Below are positions 49,832 through 59,670 of a stretch of DNA of 61,632 nucleotides, one piece after another. Position 1 is the first letter of the stretch, and every line of letters starts with the position of its first letter. Both the position numbers and the translations under genes were made by a program. The notes below the pieces were generated by a model. The model did no database searches and was not told where the DNA came from. It saw nothing but the letters and a program-made list of their open reading frames with translations. The stretch lies in NCBI GenBank assembly GCA_036563895.1, contig DATCLN010000176.1, forward strand, positions 1 to 61,632, given 5' to 3'. Origin of the DNA: ZCTH02-B3 sp036563895 (GTDB lineage: Bacteria; Bacillota; Bacilli; Paenibacillales; Paenibacillaceae).

Positions 49832-51895
49832 ATGGGCATCCTGATCGGCGTTGACATCGGCGGCACCTTCACCGACCTCATCGCCTTCGACGAGGAAACC
49901 GGCGAACTGTATCACGCCAAAAGCCCCAGCACTCCCGGCAATTTCGTGCAGGGGATCATGGACTGCATCCGGAAGGGCAATGTCGACCTGAAAAACGCCC
50001 GCAACCTGGTCCATGGCTCCACCATTGCCATCAATACCGTGATCGAAGAAAACGGGGCCCGCACCGCCCTCGTCACGACGAAGGGCATGCGGGACGTCTA
50101 CAAGATCGGGCGGGGCAACCGCCCCGAGGCGTACAACCTGTTTTTCCGCCGGCCGCGCCCGCTGGTCCCCCGCCATCTGACCTACGAGGTCAGCGGACGC
50201 ATGCTCCCGTCCGGCGAGGAGCTGTTGCCTATAAACCTATCAGAAGTGGAAGCGCTTTGCAAGGAACTCGCCCGGCAGAACGTGGAGGCCGTCGCCGTCT
50301 GCTTCATCCATTCCTACGCCAATCCCGCGCATGAAAGGGCCGTCGGAGAGGTGTTGCGGAAAAATCTGCCGCAGTGCTACATCACCCTCTCCAGCGAAGT
50401 GGTGCGCGAATTCCGGGAATACGAACGCACGTCCACGACGGTGGTGAACGCCTACGTCGGGCCCAGGGTGAGCCGGTACATCCGCCATCTGCAGGACCGG
50501 CTGACGGGGGAAGGATTCGGCGGTTCCATCTCCATCATGCAATCCAACGGCGGGGTCATGTCGCCCGAGACGGCCATGGCCAAGCCGGTGACGATGATGG
50601 AATCCGGCCCGGTGGGCGGCATCATCGCTTCCGCCGAAGTGGGGAAGGCGCTGGGATACCCCAACGTCATCGCCTTCGACATGGGCGGCACCACCGCCAA
50701 GGCCAGCCTGATCCGGGACGGGGAGCCGAGCACCAAGGAAATCTACTACATCAACGGCTATGCCAGCGGCCATCCGGTGATGATCCCGGTGGTGGACGTG
50801 GTGGAAGTGGGGACGGGCGGCGGCAGCATCGCCTGGATCGACCAGGTCGGCGCCCTCAAGGTGGGCCCGCAGAGCGCCGGTGCCGATCCGGCGCCGATCT
50901 GCTACGGCAAAGGCGGCACGGAACCGACCATCACCGACGCCAACGTGGCGCTGGGGCGCATCGGCACGAAGGATTTCCTCGGCGGCGAAATGCCCCTGGA
51001 CCGGCAGGCGGCGGAAGAGGGAATCCGGCGCCGGATCGCCGAACCACTGGGCATCTCCATGCTGCGGGCGGCCCACGCCATCGTACAGATCGCCATCACG
51101 AACATGTCGCTGGCGGTGCGGCAGGTTTCCGTGGAACAGGGCTACGACCCCCGCGATTTCGCCCTGCTCGCCTCCGGGGGCGCGGGTCCGGTCCACGCCG
51201 TCGCCATCGCCCGGGAGCTGCACATTCCCACGGTGATCATCCCCCGGTTCCCGTCCCACTTCTCGGCGCTGGGGATGTTGCTCACCGACCAGAAGCACGA
51301 TTTCGTGCGGACGTATATTTCTCCCATGCACGAGCTGGATTTCGGCAAGCTCGTCGCCATCTACCGCGAGATGGAAGAGGAAGCCCGGGCGCTTGTGGAG
51401 CGGGAATACTTCCGCGCGGAGGAGACCGTCTATCAGCCCTATTTGGACATCCGCTACGTCGGGCAGGAATTCACCCTGTCCGTGCCCGTCACGCTCCGGC
51501 AGCTGGAAAACGGGGACGTGCAGGCGATCCGGGAAACCTTCGACCAGCTGCATGACCAGCGCTACGGCCACCAGGCCTCGAACGAACCCGTCGAGATGAT
51601 CAACATCCGGCTGACCGTGACGGGGAAACGGGCCAAACCCGCGTTCCCGAAAATCGCGGCTTCCGGTTCCACGGAACCCGAATGGAGAGAGGTCTATTTC
51701 GACGATTTCGAAAAGCCGGTGAAATGCCCAGTCTACCGCAGGGAATCGCTGCCGGCGCATTTCGAGATCAGGGGACCCGCCATCATCGCGGAATACGGCA
51801 CATCGACCCTGCTGTTCGAAGGCGATGTGGCGCGCGTGACCGAAACGGGAGAAATCGTCATCCGGGTGGGAGGAATGCGGCATGGAACGGTTTGA
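49832..51895 (+). CDS. hydantoinase/oxoprolinase subunit A (HyuA-like)
   Basis: 687 aa. GVDIGGTFTDLIAFDE is the ATP-binding actin-like start; FDMGGTTAKASLI begins the second lobe, and ALLASGGAGPVHAV follows. The family uses ATP to open cyclic amides such as N-methylhydantoin, 5-oxoproline, or lactams, or to carboxylate ketones, always with a B subunit, which is the next gene. The start is ATG 49832 with GGGAAGGAAA upstream. It is the first gene of the cluster, under a LysR-divergent promoter and a cre site. Confidence 0.92.
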   Translation: MGILIGVDIGGTFTDLIAFDEETGELYHAKSPSTPGNFVQGIMDCIRKGNVDLKNARNLVHGSTIAINTVIEENGARTALVTTKGMRDVYKIGRGNRPEAYNLFFRRPRPLVPRHLTYEVSGRMLPSGEELLPINLSEVEALCKELARQNVEAVAVCFIHSYANPAHERAVGEVLRKNLPQCYITLSSEVVREFREYERTSTTVVNAYVGPRVSRYIRHLQDRLTGEGFGGSISIMQSNGGVMSPETAMAKPVTMMESGPVGGIIASAEVGKALGYPNVIAFDMGGTTAKASLIRDGEPSTKEIYYINGYASGHPVMIPVVDVVEVGTGGGSIAWIDQVGALKVGPQSAGADPAPICYGKGGTEPTITDANVALGRIGTKDFLGGEMPLDRQAAEEGIRRRIAEPLGISMLRAAHAIVQIAITNMSLAVRQVSVEQGYDPRDFALLASGGAGPVHAVAIARELHIPTVIIPRFPSHFSALGMLLTDQKHDFVRTYISPMHELDFGKLVAIYREMEEEARALVEREYFRAEETVYQPYLDIRYVGQEFTLSVPVTLRQLENGDVQAIRETFDQLHDQRYGHQASNEPVEMINIRLTVTGKRAKPAFPKIAASGSTEPEWREVYFDDFEKPVKCPVYRRESLPAHFEIRGPAIIAEYGTSTLLFEGDVARVTETGEIVIRVGGMRHGTV

Positions 51896-53627
51896 TCCGG
51901 TGACGCTGGAGGTCATTCGCAGCGCCCTTCCGGCGATCTCCAACGAGATGTCGGCGGACCTCAAGCGGTCGTCCTACAACATGATGGTCTATGAAGTGGG
52001 GGATTTCTGCTGCGCGCTGGTGGACAAGCGGGGAAGGCTCTGGTCGCAGAACCAGGGCGGCGTTTCCCACTTCGTCTCCGACCTGGGCGTGGTCATCAAG
52101 GACGCCGTGGAGCGCTACGGCGAGGACGGCTTCCATGAAGGGGACGTCCTCATCACCAACCACCAGGCCGTCGCGGGGCAGCACCTGAACAACGTGGTCA
52201 TCTATACACCCTTTTTCTACCAAGGTGAATTGATTTGCTTTGCGGTGGTCCGGTCCCACTGGATGGACGTGGGCGGCATGAGCACCGGATTCGGCTCCGG
52301 CTCGGTGGCCGCGGACCCCTGGCTGGAAGGCCTGCAGCTGGACCAGCTGAAAATCTACGAAGCGGGCAAGCTTAACGAAGTCCTCCTCAAGGTCATCCGG
52401 GACAACATCCGCTACCCGGAGTCTTCCCTGGGCGACATGCGGGCGCAAATCGCGGCCTGCCGCCTTGCAGTGGAACGGCTGCAGGAACTGTTCGACAAGT
52501 ACGGCCGGGACACGGTGGAGCGATACATCGAACGGATCTTTGACGAGACGGAAGCAAAATGCCGCCAAATCGTCGAGCAGATTCCCGACGGCGTGTACGA
52601 GGCGGAATCGTTCATCGACCACGACGGCTGCGACCTGCACGAAAGGGTCCGGATCCACGCCAAAGTGACCGTGCAGGGCGGCGAGATGACCATCGACCTG
52701 TCCGGCTGCTCGAAGCAGCGGAGGGGAGCGATCAACTCCCGCACGCTGGCGGGGGCTCTGGTGGCCTACAAATGCCTCACGGCCCCGCTGGACCCGGTCA
52801 ACGAAGGGTCCTTCCGGGCGGTGAAGGTGATCATTCCCGAAGGCAACGTGATGATGGCCAAATATCCGGCGCCCATGTCCAGCTGGAGCCTGATCCTGCC
52901 CACGGTGGTGGACACCGTGCTCACGGCGCTGGCGAAGGCCATTCCGGACCGGATTCCGGCGGCCCATCTGGGGGTGCTGGGCGGCACCATCGTCTGCTTC
53001 GGCCTCGACCCGCGCAAGGGCAAAAACTTCGTCCTGCAAAGCATCGAAGGCGGCGGCTGGGGAGGCCGGCCCAACGAGGACGGCGAATCCGCCTCCGTCT
53101 CCGTCTGCCAGGGCGACGTGCGCAACGCGCCGGTGGAAAGCATCGAGATCAAGGCGCCGGTGCTCGTGGAAAGCCGCGAGCTGCGCACGGACTCGGGAGG
53201 TCCCGGCAAGTTCCGGGGCGGGCTCGGCCTGGACACGAAGATCCTCACTCTGGCGGAACTGCAATGGAATCTGCAGCAGGACCGGCGCAACCTGTGTCCG
53301 CCTTGGGGGCTGTGGGGCGGCAAAGACGGAGCCCCCGCCGATTACCTGGTGAAATTCCCGGACGAGCAGGACTTCAGGAGCGTGGACGTGGTGCGCTACC
53401 GCGTGCCCGAGGGGAGCCGGGTGATCATCCGCACCGCCGGCGGGGGCGGATGGGGAGACCCGCTGGAAAGGGATCCGGAAAAGGTTCGTTGGGACGTCAT
53501 AGAGGGATACGTGTCGCGGGAAGCGGCGGAAAGGGAATACGGCGTCGTGCTGAAAGAGGATCTTTCCATTGACCCGGAGAAAACGAACGACCTGCGCGAA
53601 CGGATGAGAAGACAGCGGGCAGGGTGA
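51882..53627 (+). CDS. hydantoinase/oxoprolinase subunit B (HyuB-like)
   Basis: 581 aa. It begins DPVTLEVIRSALPAISNEM, a family signature, and has SHFVSDLGVVI, NHQAVAGQHLNNV, HWMDVGGM, and the glycine-rich ends GGGWGGRPNEDG and TAGGGGWGDPLERDP. The B subunit carries out ring opening with the phosphate intermediate made by subunit A. The ATG overlaps subunit A by 14 bases. The ring substrate cannot be read from sequence. Confidence 0.92.
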   Translation: MERFDPVTLEVIRSALPAISNEMSADLKRSSYNMMVYEVGDFCCALVDKRGRLWSQNQGGVSHFVSDLGVVIKDAVERYGEDGFHEGDVLITNHQAVAGQHLNNVVIYTPFFYQGELICFAVVRSHWMDVGGMSTGFGSGSVAADPWLEGLQLDQLKIYEAGKLNEVLLKVIRDNIRYPESSLGDMRAQIAACRLAVERLQELFDKYGRDTVERYIERIFDETEAKCRQIVEQIPDGVYEAESFIDHDGCDLHERVRIHAKVTVQGGEMTIDLSGCSKQRRGAINSRTLAGALVAYKCLTAPLDPVNEGSFRAVKVIIPEGNVMMAKYPAPMSSWSLILPTVVDTVLTALAKAIPDRIPAAHLGVLGGTIVCFGLDPRKGKNFVLQSIEGGGWGGRPNEDGESASVSVCQGDVRNAPVESIEIKAPVLVESRELRTDSGGPGKFRGGLGLDTKILTLAELQWNLQQDRRNLCPPWGLWGGKDGAPADYLVKFPDEQDFRSVDVVRYRVPEGSRVIIRTAGGGGWGDPLERDPEKVRWDVIEGYVSREAAEREYGVVLKEDLSIDPEKTNDLRERMRRQRAG

Positions 53628-53658
53628 GCCGACATAACGGGAAAAGCGGGGGTGCGCC

Positions 53659-54771
53659 ATGGCGTCCGAACGCATCCGCAAGTTGCTCGCGTTCATGGAA
53701 GACAACGGCATCGAGCTTTTCGTCGCGCTTCACGGCGGCGTCCATTCCTTCCTTGAGCCCAATCCCGTCTATCTGCTGAGCGGGGCCAAGGCCATAGGCG
53801 AAAGCATGGTTTTGCTGTGGCGCGGCGGCGGGGAGCTGGTCGTCACCCCCGGCTGGGACGCGGAGCGGATCGCCCGCCGCACGGACCTGAAGGTGACGGC
53901 GGCCAACCATTTGCTGCCCGTGCTCCAGAAAAAGCTGGCCGGGGCCCGCCTCGTTCCGGAACGGATCGGATTTGCCGGTCTCGGGGAGTTCGGCAGGGAG
54001 TTCCATGGCGCCGTCGCCGCGATGCTCGGACATCCGCCGCGGGAGCTGGACCGCGAACTCTACCGGGTCGCCGGCTCGGTCAAGAGCCCGGAGGAAATCG
54101 AGAGAGCCCGCAAAGCCGCCTGGATTGCGGAAAGGGCCTATGAGCGCATGCTGGAGTGCGCAAGGCCCGGCATGACCGAGTACGAGCTGGCGGCGGAGGT
54201 GGACCGCCAGGTGAAGAAGCTGGGCGCCGACGCCAACTTCCAGCTGATGAGCGCGTCGCAGCACAACCGGGCGATCCGCGTGCCCGGCCCCCGCGTCCTG
54301 GAGAAGGGAGACGTGGTGCTGGCCGAGATATCTCCCAGCTATGAGGGGCAGTTTGCGCAAATCTGCCGCACCGTCGTGCTGGGGGAAGTCGGAGAAACGT
54401 TTCTCGAAAAATACGAACTCCAGGTCCGGGCCATGCGGAAGGGCATGGAAGCGGCGGTGCCGGGGGCCCGGATGTCGGACGTCTTCCGGGCCGTCAACCG
54501 GCTGCTGGAGGAACACGGCTACGGGGAATATTGCCGGCCGCCCTGGATCCGGGTGCGCGGCCACGGCCTGGGGGTTGGCAGCGTGCTCCCCGGCAACGTC
54601 AGCGAAGACAACGACACGGTGCTGGAGAAGGGAATGGTATTCGTCCTGCATCCCAACCAGTACTTCCCGGAAACGGGGTATCTCATGTGCGGGGAACCGG
54701 TCGTGATCGGCGACGGCGGGGCGGAGCCCCTGACGCGGCGGAAACCGGCCGTCGACTTTATCCCCTGCTAG
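53659..54771 (+). CDS. M24 pita-bread protein, creatinase-like, altered metal ligands
   Basis: 370 aa. N-terminal creatinase/prolidase domain (1-150) and C-terminal pita-bread domain (about 155-365). In metal-using M24 enzymes the ligands are Asp, Asp, His, Glu, Glu. Here the first two positions are Glu and Gln (VVLAEIS and QFAQICRT), the histidine in RGHGLGVG remains, the fourth is His (VFVLHPNQ) and the last is Glu in CGEPVV. This pattern fits a metal-free creatinase-like amidinohydrolase better than an aminopeptidase. It follows hyuB in the cluster. Confidence 0.8.
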   Translation: MASERIRKLLAFMEDNGIELFVALHGGVHSFLEPNPVYLLSGAKAIGESMVLLWRGGGELVVTPGWDAERIARRTDLKVTAANHLLPVLQKKLAGARLVPERIGFAGLGEFGREFHGAVAAMLGHPPRELDRELYRVAGSVKSPEEIERARKAAWIAERAYERMLECARPGMTEYELAAEVDRQVKKLGADANFQLMSASQHNRAIRVPGPRVLEKGDVVLAEISPSYEGQFAQICRTVVLGEVGETFLEKYELQVRAMRKGMEAAVPGARMSDVFRAVNRLLEEHGYGEYCRPPWIRVRGHGLGVGSVLPGNVSEDNDTVLEKGMVFVLHPNQYFPETGYLMCGEPVVIGDGGAEPLTRRKPAVDFIPC

Positions 54772-54789
54772 GGTCGGGGTGATTTCAGG

Positions 54790-55953
54790 ATGCGAACCAT
54801 GAATCCGGTGGTGCTGTACGGCTGCGCGGCCTGGGACCAGGCCCGCCTGCCGAGGGACGAATTCGAGGAACGAATCCGGCTGCTGCGCGAACGGATGGCC
54901 GCCGCGGGACTGTATGGCCTCATCCTGTACGGGGATTCCTGCCGGTACGCGAAGTTGTGCTACGTGACCAATTACATCCCCAAGCTGGGGTGGGCCGTCG
55001 CATGGATTCCTTCGTCGGGAGATCCCGTCCTGCTGGCGGGGGTGCTCGGCACCCGGGAACTGGCCGAGGTTCGGATGATGACCTGGCTGGAGGACGTGCG
55101 CATGGCCGCCGCGGCGGACCTCGGGGTTAAACTGGGCGAGCTGGCGGCGGCGCCGGCGCCGGGGGAAAGCTCCGGTGACGTGAGGGTTTCCGTCGGCCTG
55201 TGCGGTTCCGAATCCATGAAGCGCTCCCTGCTGGAATCCGTCCTGTCCGGATTCCCCGGCGGCGTGACGGAAGCCGACGGGCTCATGGACGGGCTCATGC
55301 GGCGCAAGCGCCCGCGGGAACTGGCGGTGATCCGCCGCGCCTGCGCCATCCTGTCGTCCGCCATGGCTTCCCTGAAAGGAGAGTACAAGCGGGGCGGGGG
55401 AGCCTTGGACGCGGCGGCGGAAGCGGAGCGCACCGCCCGCGCCCTGGGCGCCCACGACGTGCGCGTGATGTTCAGCCTGGACGGGGGGCGCACGATGCAG
55501 CCGTATGAAAACGAATCGGCGGCGTCGGTCCGTCCCGAACCCTTCGCGGTGTATCTCGCGGTGGAATATTTGGGCTATTGGGCCGAAGGCATGCTGACGA
55601 TCGGGGGAGAAAACCGGGCGGTGAACCGGCGGGCGGCGGAACTTCTGCGCCGCCTGTCCGAAGACTTGCGGCCCGGAACGAAAATCGGCGAACTGGTCGG
55701 GGAAATCGAGAAAGCCGCGGAGCCGTTCCGGATGCATCCCGTGCTGGAAGGCAGCTGGGGATGCGGCATCGGCCTGGGCCTCGGAGAGACCCCCGCGCTC
55801 AATCCGCAGAGCGGCCGGCGGGCGGAAAGCGGCGACATCTATACCCTGCGCGTGGGGCTTTCCGACGTCGAACGGAACGAGCACGTCCTCGTGTCGCGAA
55901 TGATCCGGGTCGGGGACGGGGGCAACGAAACGCTGTGGGAGGGAAGGCCGTGA
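54790..55953 (+). CDS. divergent M24-like protein without metal ligands
   Basis: 387 aa. The N-terminal domain and overall length fit aminopeptidase P-like proteins, and the start of the C-terminal fold is visible (RRKRPRELAVIRRACAIL). None of the five metal ligands is at its place: VYLAVEYLGYWAEGMLTIG has no aspartate pair and GSWGCGIGLGLGETPALN has Cys where the family has His. It could be a pseudo-enzyme or partner of the M24 protein upstream. ATG 54790 is 18 bases after that gene; ATG 54799 is also possible. Confidence 0.72.
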   Translation: MRTMNPVVLYGCAAWDQARLPRDEFEERIRLLRERMAAAGLYGLILYGDSCRYAKLCYVTNYIPKLGWAVAWIPSSGDPVLLAGVLGTRELAEVRMMTWLEDVRMAAAADLGVKLGELAAAPAPGESSGDVRVSVGLCGSESMKRSLLESVLSGFPGGVTEADGLMDGLMRRKRPRELAVIRRACAILSSAMASLKGEYKRGGGALDAAAEAERTARALGAHDVRVMFSLDGGRTMQPYENESAASVRPEPFAVYLAVEYLGYWAEGMLTIGGENRAVNRRAAELLRRLSEDLRPGTKIGELVGEIEKAAEPFRMHPVLEGSWGCGIGLGLGETPALNPQSGRRAESGDIYTLRVGLSDVERNEHVLVSRMIRVGDGGNETLWEGRP

Positions 55954-57326
55954 CCATCCTGGAACATCTCGCCGAATATACGGCCGAAGCCGGGTTTTCG
56001 GATCTGTCCCGCGAAGACCGGGAAGCGCTGCGCATCCATTTTCTCGATACGGTGGGGGCGTTCCTGTGCGCCTGGCACACGGCGGAAGGAAAGGCGCTGC
56101 TGGGCCTTAAGGCACGTGGCGTTGACGCGAATCCCCGCATGCTGGGCGATTGCCTTCCGGACAAAGCCATGTTCGTCTCCGCCGTCACGCGGTCGTCGGA
56201 AATCGACGACATCCATCTGCCGTCCTGCGTGACGCCGGGTTCCGTCATCGTGCCCGTGGCGCTCGCCTTCGCGGGCGAATCGGAACACCGGGACACCGGG
56301 ACGTTCCGCGACGCCCTGGTTGTCGGCTATGAAATGATGGTGCGCCTGGGCATGGCCGTCCGGGGACCCGAAATCCTGTACAGGGGGATCTGGCCCACCT
56401 ATTACTGCGCCGCCTTCGGCGCCGCGGCAACCGCGTCCCGCATGCTGCGCCTGTCCAGGGAACAGACGGCCCACGCGCTGTCGCTGGCCTTGTGCCTGAC
56501 TACGGGCGGCAGCACCAAGGTCAAGGGCAACCGGTCCATCCGCTGGATCACCCTCGGGAACGCGGTGCGGTCGGGGTGCCTTGCGGCGTTTGCGGCCCGG
56601 GACGGATTCACCGGGGATCCCGGCATGCTGGATGACGATTGGATCTTTCGCGTCCACGGCCTCCTGACCGACATGGACAAACTGCTCGGGAACCTGGGGA
56701 AAGGGAGCGTCATCGGCGGCATCAGCCTCAAGCCCTATTGCTCCGCGAAACAGGTCATCGCGGCCATCCACGGGCTGGAAGAGATCCTAAAGGAGGGGGT
56801 CGGGCCGGAAGAGATCGAGGCCGTGGAAGTCCACGTGCCCGAGCGGTATCTGGCCATGATCAACCACGGCATCGATCCCGGCGAGCGGCTGTCGACGGTG
56901 ACCAGCGCCCCGTACCAGCTGGCCTTGGCGGCCCATCTGCCGGAGGTGCTCTATGACGACGACAGGCAGAATCCGCCCCAAACCCTCGAAATCGCGGCGT
57001 TCATGGAGAAGGTCCGCGTCTTTGCGGATGAAAGCCTGGCCTCGCATTATCCGGAACGCTGGCCGGCAAGGGTGGCGGTCCGGACAAGGAGAGGGGAGCG
57101 GAAGGAACGAACGGTGCTGGCGGCGCCCGGAGACCCGGGACTCCCGTTCGGCCTGGACATGCTGGAGCGGAAGCTGCACCGTTTCCTGGACCCGCTAATG
57201 GGACCGGAGCAGGCGGAGCGCATGCTCGCCCTGGCCGCGGAAGCCTTTGACGACGCGGCCCGGCTGGCGGAGCTGGCCGGCCGGATCGATGACATGATGC
57301 GTCCAGGTCGGCCAAATATTGACTGA
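55950..57326 (+). CDS. MmgE/PrpD family protein
   Basis: 458 aa. HFLDTVGAFLCAW, AVTRSSEIDDIHLPSCVTPGS, and the all-helical repeat region with GYEMMVRLGMAV and TTGGSTKVKGNRSIRWIT are family motifs; the C-terminal part has the SLKPYCSAKQVIAAIHG stretch. Relatives dehydrate 2-methylcitrate, decarboxylate cis-aconitate or isomerise amino dicarboxylates. A role after ring opening is an inference. GTG 55950 overlaps the previous stop (GTGA). Confidence 0.9.
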   Translation: MTILEHLAEYTAEAGFSDLSREDREALRIHFLDTVGAFLCAWHTAEGKALLGLKARGVDANPRMLGDCLPDKAMFVSAVTRSSEIDDIHLPSCVTPGSVIVPVALAFAGESEHRDTGTFRDALVVGYEMMVRLGMAVRGPEILYRGIWPTYYCAAFGAAATASRMLRLSREQTAHALSLALCLTTGGSTKVKGNRSIRWITLGNAVRSGCLAAFAARDGFTGDPGMLDDDWIFRVHGLLTDMDKLLGNLGKGSVIGGISLKPYCSAKQVIAAIHGLEEILKEGVGPEEIEAVEVHVPERYLAMINHGIDPGERLSTVTSAPYQLALAAHLPEVLYDDDRQNPPQTLEIAAFMEKVRVFADESLASHYPERWPARVAVRTRRGERKERTVLAAPGDPGLPFGLDMLERKLHRFLDPLMGPEQAERMLALAAEAFDDAARLAELAGRIDDMMRPGRPNID

Positions 57327-57347
57327 GGTGCGGTCATGACCGATAAT
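57319..57347 (+). promoter_or_regulatory. internal sigma-A promoter of the catabolic cluster
   Basis: TTGACT (57319-57324), 17 bases, GATAAT (57342-57347). It overlaps the stop of the MmgE/PrpD gene. Confidence 0.75.
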
Positions 57348-57400
57348 ATTTAGTAAAGAATGTACCGCTATGAAATACACGTAATCGCATAATGATACTT

Positions 57401-57414
57401 TGTAAGCGTTCACA
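57401..57414 (+). promoter_or_regulatory. perfect CcpA cre site
   Basis: TGTAAGCGTTCACA matches TGWAANCGNTNWCA at all positions. It lies about 47 bases after the expected start of the internal promoter and 14 bases before the next gene, where bound CcpA would block elongation. Confidence 0.85.
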
Positions 57415-57427
57415 TGGGGGTTTGGCC

Positions 57428-58606
57428 ATGAGCGGCATCACCCGGGACCGTGTCCGTTATCCCATTCCCGACCGGGAACTGGAGCGGCGCTGGAAGCTGC
57501 TCCGGGCGGCGATGAAAGAGCGGGAAATCGACTGCCTGATCCTGCAGAACGACAACCAGTTTCTCGGGGGGTACGTCCGCTATTTTACGGACATTCCCGC
57601 CCACCAGTATCCCACCACCGTCATCTTCCCGGCGGACGAAGAGATGACGGTGATCGAGCATGGGGCGAGGTCGGGCCCGCCTTCCGCCGTGGACCGGGGC
57701 GTCCGGCACAAGATCGGACTGCCGTACATTCCCACCCTCAATTACACCAATTCCTACGCTCCGGAAGCGGCCGTCAAGGTCGTGAAGGACCTGAAATGCA
57801 AAAGGGTGGGTTTTGTCGGTCTCGGGTTTGTGTCCGCGGCGTTCTACCAATATTTTTCCGAACATCTGAAAGGCATCGAAATCCTGGACGCCACCGATCT
57901 CGTGGACGAAATCAAGGCCGTGAAAAGCCCGGACGAGATCGCCTTCATCCGGAAGGCCGTGGCCATCCACGACTACGCGGCATCCGCGCTGCCGGCCATC
58001 ATCCGTCCTGGCCGGTACGAATACGAGATCCGCAACGACATCGAAAAGCTGCTGAAGGATCTGGGCAGTGAAGAACAGCTGATCATGATGGGATCGGCGC
58101 CGCCGGGGACGGCCACGCCCCAGCTGCTGTCCTTTTTCCACCATCGCAGGGTCGAACCGGGGGACCAGGTGTTTGTGATGATCGAGGTCAACGGACCGGG
58201 AGGCTACTACGCCGAGATCGGGCGCACCTGGTGCTTGGGGGAACCTTCGAAGGAACTGCTGGACGCCTGGGAGACGGCGCTTGCGGCGCAGAAGCTCGTG
58301 GCTTCCATGCTGAAGCCCGGCGCCGATCCGGCGGAGCTGCTGAAAGCGAACAACGAGTTCCTGGAAAGCAGGGGATACGCGCCGGAGAAGCGCCTCTTCG
58401 GCCACGGCCAGGGTTACGATCTGGTGGAACGCCCGGCCTTCGTGGAACGGGAAACGATTCGCCTGAAGGAAGGGATGTTCGTGGCCGTCCATCCCCTGGC
58501 CGCCAACGACAAGGCTTACGCCTTCTGCTGCGACAATTATCTGATCACCGCCGACGGGGCGGAGAGGGTGCAGAAAACCCCGCAGGACGTGTTCGTCATC
58601 GCCTGA
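57428..58606 (+). CDS. second M24 creatinase-like protein
   Basis: 392 aa. N-terminal domain (about 1-170) and pita-bread domain (about 175-390). As in the protein at 53659, metal positions are changed: VFVMIEVNG and YYAEIGRTW have Glu at the first two places, FGHGQGYDL keeps the histidine, FVAVHPLA has His for Glu, and the last Glu is changed in CCDNYLIT. Creatinase itself works without metal, through the histidine. ATG 57428 has GGGGG upstream; the upstream in-frame ATG at 57392 lies in the cre region and is rejected. Confidence 0.82.
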   Translation: MSGITRDRVRYPIPDRELERRWKLLRAAMKEREIDCLILQNDNQFLGGYVRYFTDIPAHQYPTTVIFPADEEMTVIEHGARSGPPSAVDRGVRHKIGLPYIPTLNYTNSYAPEAAVKVVKDLKCKRVGFVGLGFVSAAFYQYFSEHLKGIEILDATDLVDEIKAVKSPDEIAFIRKAVAIHDYAASALPAIIRPGRYEYEIRNDIEKLLKDLGSEEQLIMMGSAPPGTATPQLLSFFHHRRVEPGDQVFVMIEVNGPGGYYAEIGRTWCLGEPSKELLDAWETALAAQKLVASMLKPGADPAELLKANNEFLESRGYAPEKRLFGHGQGYDLVERPAFVERETIRLKEGMFVAVHPLAANDKAYAFCCDNYLITADGAERVQKTPQDVFVIA

Positions 58607-58662
58607 GGAGCGGCCAATGAAGAAGGCTGCAGGGACCGGCCCGCGAAAGGAGCGTCCCGACG

Positions 58663-59646
58663 ATGGAAGACGGAAAACTCAAAATCGCCATCCTTTACAG
58701 AGTCCATCCCAATCCCTACGAAATCGAAGAACGCCACGTGGAACGCATCCGCCAAACCGCACCCGGCGCGGAAATCATCCGTGCCCGGGACGAGGGGGAA
58801 CTGTTGTCCAAAACGGACGACGCGGACGTGCTGCTCACCTGGGGCGGCTACCAGCCTGTGGCGTTCTGCGGGAAGGCCCGGAGCCTGAAATGGATCCATG
58901 CGATCTCCGCCGGCGTGGACGGACTTCTGTCTTCGGACATCGCGAAGATGGACGTCACGATTACCCGCACCAAAGACATCCACGGCATCCCGATCGCCAA
59001 CCATGTGCTGGGTTTCATGCTGATGTTCGTCCGGCAATTTCCCCTCATGTTCCGCCAGCAGCAAAACAAGGTGTGGAAAAAAACCGCCGACGCGGACGAG
59101 CTGTGGGGGAAAACCGTGGGGATCATCGGCCTGGGCAGCATCGGCGGGGAAATCGCCAGGCAGTGCAAGCTCCTCGGCATGCGCGTGCTGGCGACGAAAC
59201 GAACCCCGGCGCAATCGCCCTGGGTGGACGAGCTGTACCCGCCGGAGCAAACGGGGGAGGTGTTCCGGCAGGCGGATTTCGTGGTGGTGGCGCTGCCCCT
59301 TACGCCCGCGACCACCCGCATCATCGGCGAGAAGGAATTGCGGCTGATGAAAAAAACCGCCTATTTCATCAATATCGCACGTGGGGGTGTGGTGGATGAA
59401 GACGCCTTGATCCGCGTGCTGCGGGAAGGGGCCATCGCCGGAGCCGGCCTCGACGTGTTCGAAGAGGAGCCGCTTCCTCCGGACAGCCCGCTCTGGGAAA
59501 TGCCCAACGTGATCATCACGCCGCACACGGCGGCCGATTCTCCCCTGTACATGGACCGGATGATCGAGGTGTTTTGCGAGAACCTCAAGCGGTTCATCCG
59601 GGGAGAGAAGCTGCTGCACGAAGTGGACAAAAACCTGCGCTACTGA
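58663..59646 (+). CDS. D-2-hydroxyacid dehydrogenase
   Basis: 327 aa, NAD-dependent. The Rossmann motif is GLGSIGGEIA. Catalytic residues are Arg in NIARGGVVDE, Glu in DVFEEEPLP and His in TPHTAADSP (where the usual glycine is replaced). The N terminus is the substrate lobe. It interconverts a 2-oxoacid and a D-2-hydroxyacid, which could be the last step of the pathway. AAAGGAGCG is upstream of ATG. Confidence 0.92.
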   Translation: MEDGKLKIAILYRVHPNPYEIEERHVERIRQTAPGAEIIRARDEGELLSKTDDADVLLTWGGYQPVAFCGKARSLKWIHAISAGVDGLLSSDIAKMDVTITRTKDIHGIPIANHVLGFMLMFVRQFPLMFRQQQNKVWKKTADADELWGKTVGIIGLGSIGGEIARQCKLLGMRVLATKRTPAQSPWVDELYPPEQTGEVFRQADFVVVALPLTPATTRIIGEKELRLMKKTAYFINIARGGVVDEDALIRVLREGAIAGAGLDVFEEEPLPPDSPLWEMPNVIITPHTAADSPLYMDRMIEVFCENLKRFIRGEKLLHEVDKNLRY

Positions 59647-59670
59647 GGCGATCGAAAGGTGGAATCGCGC

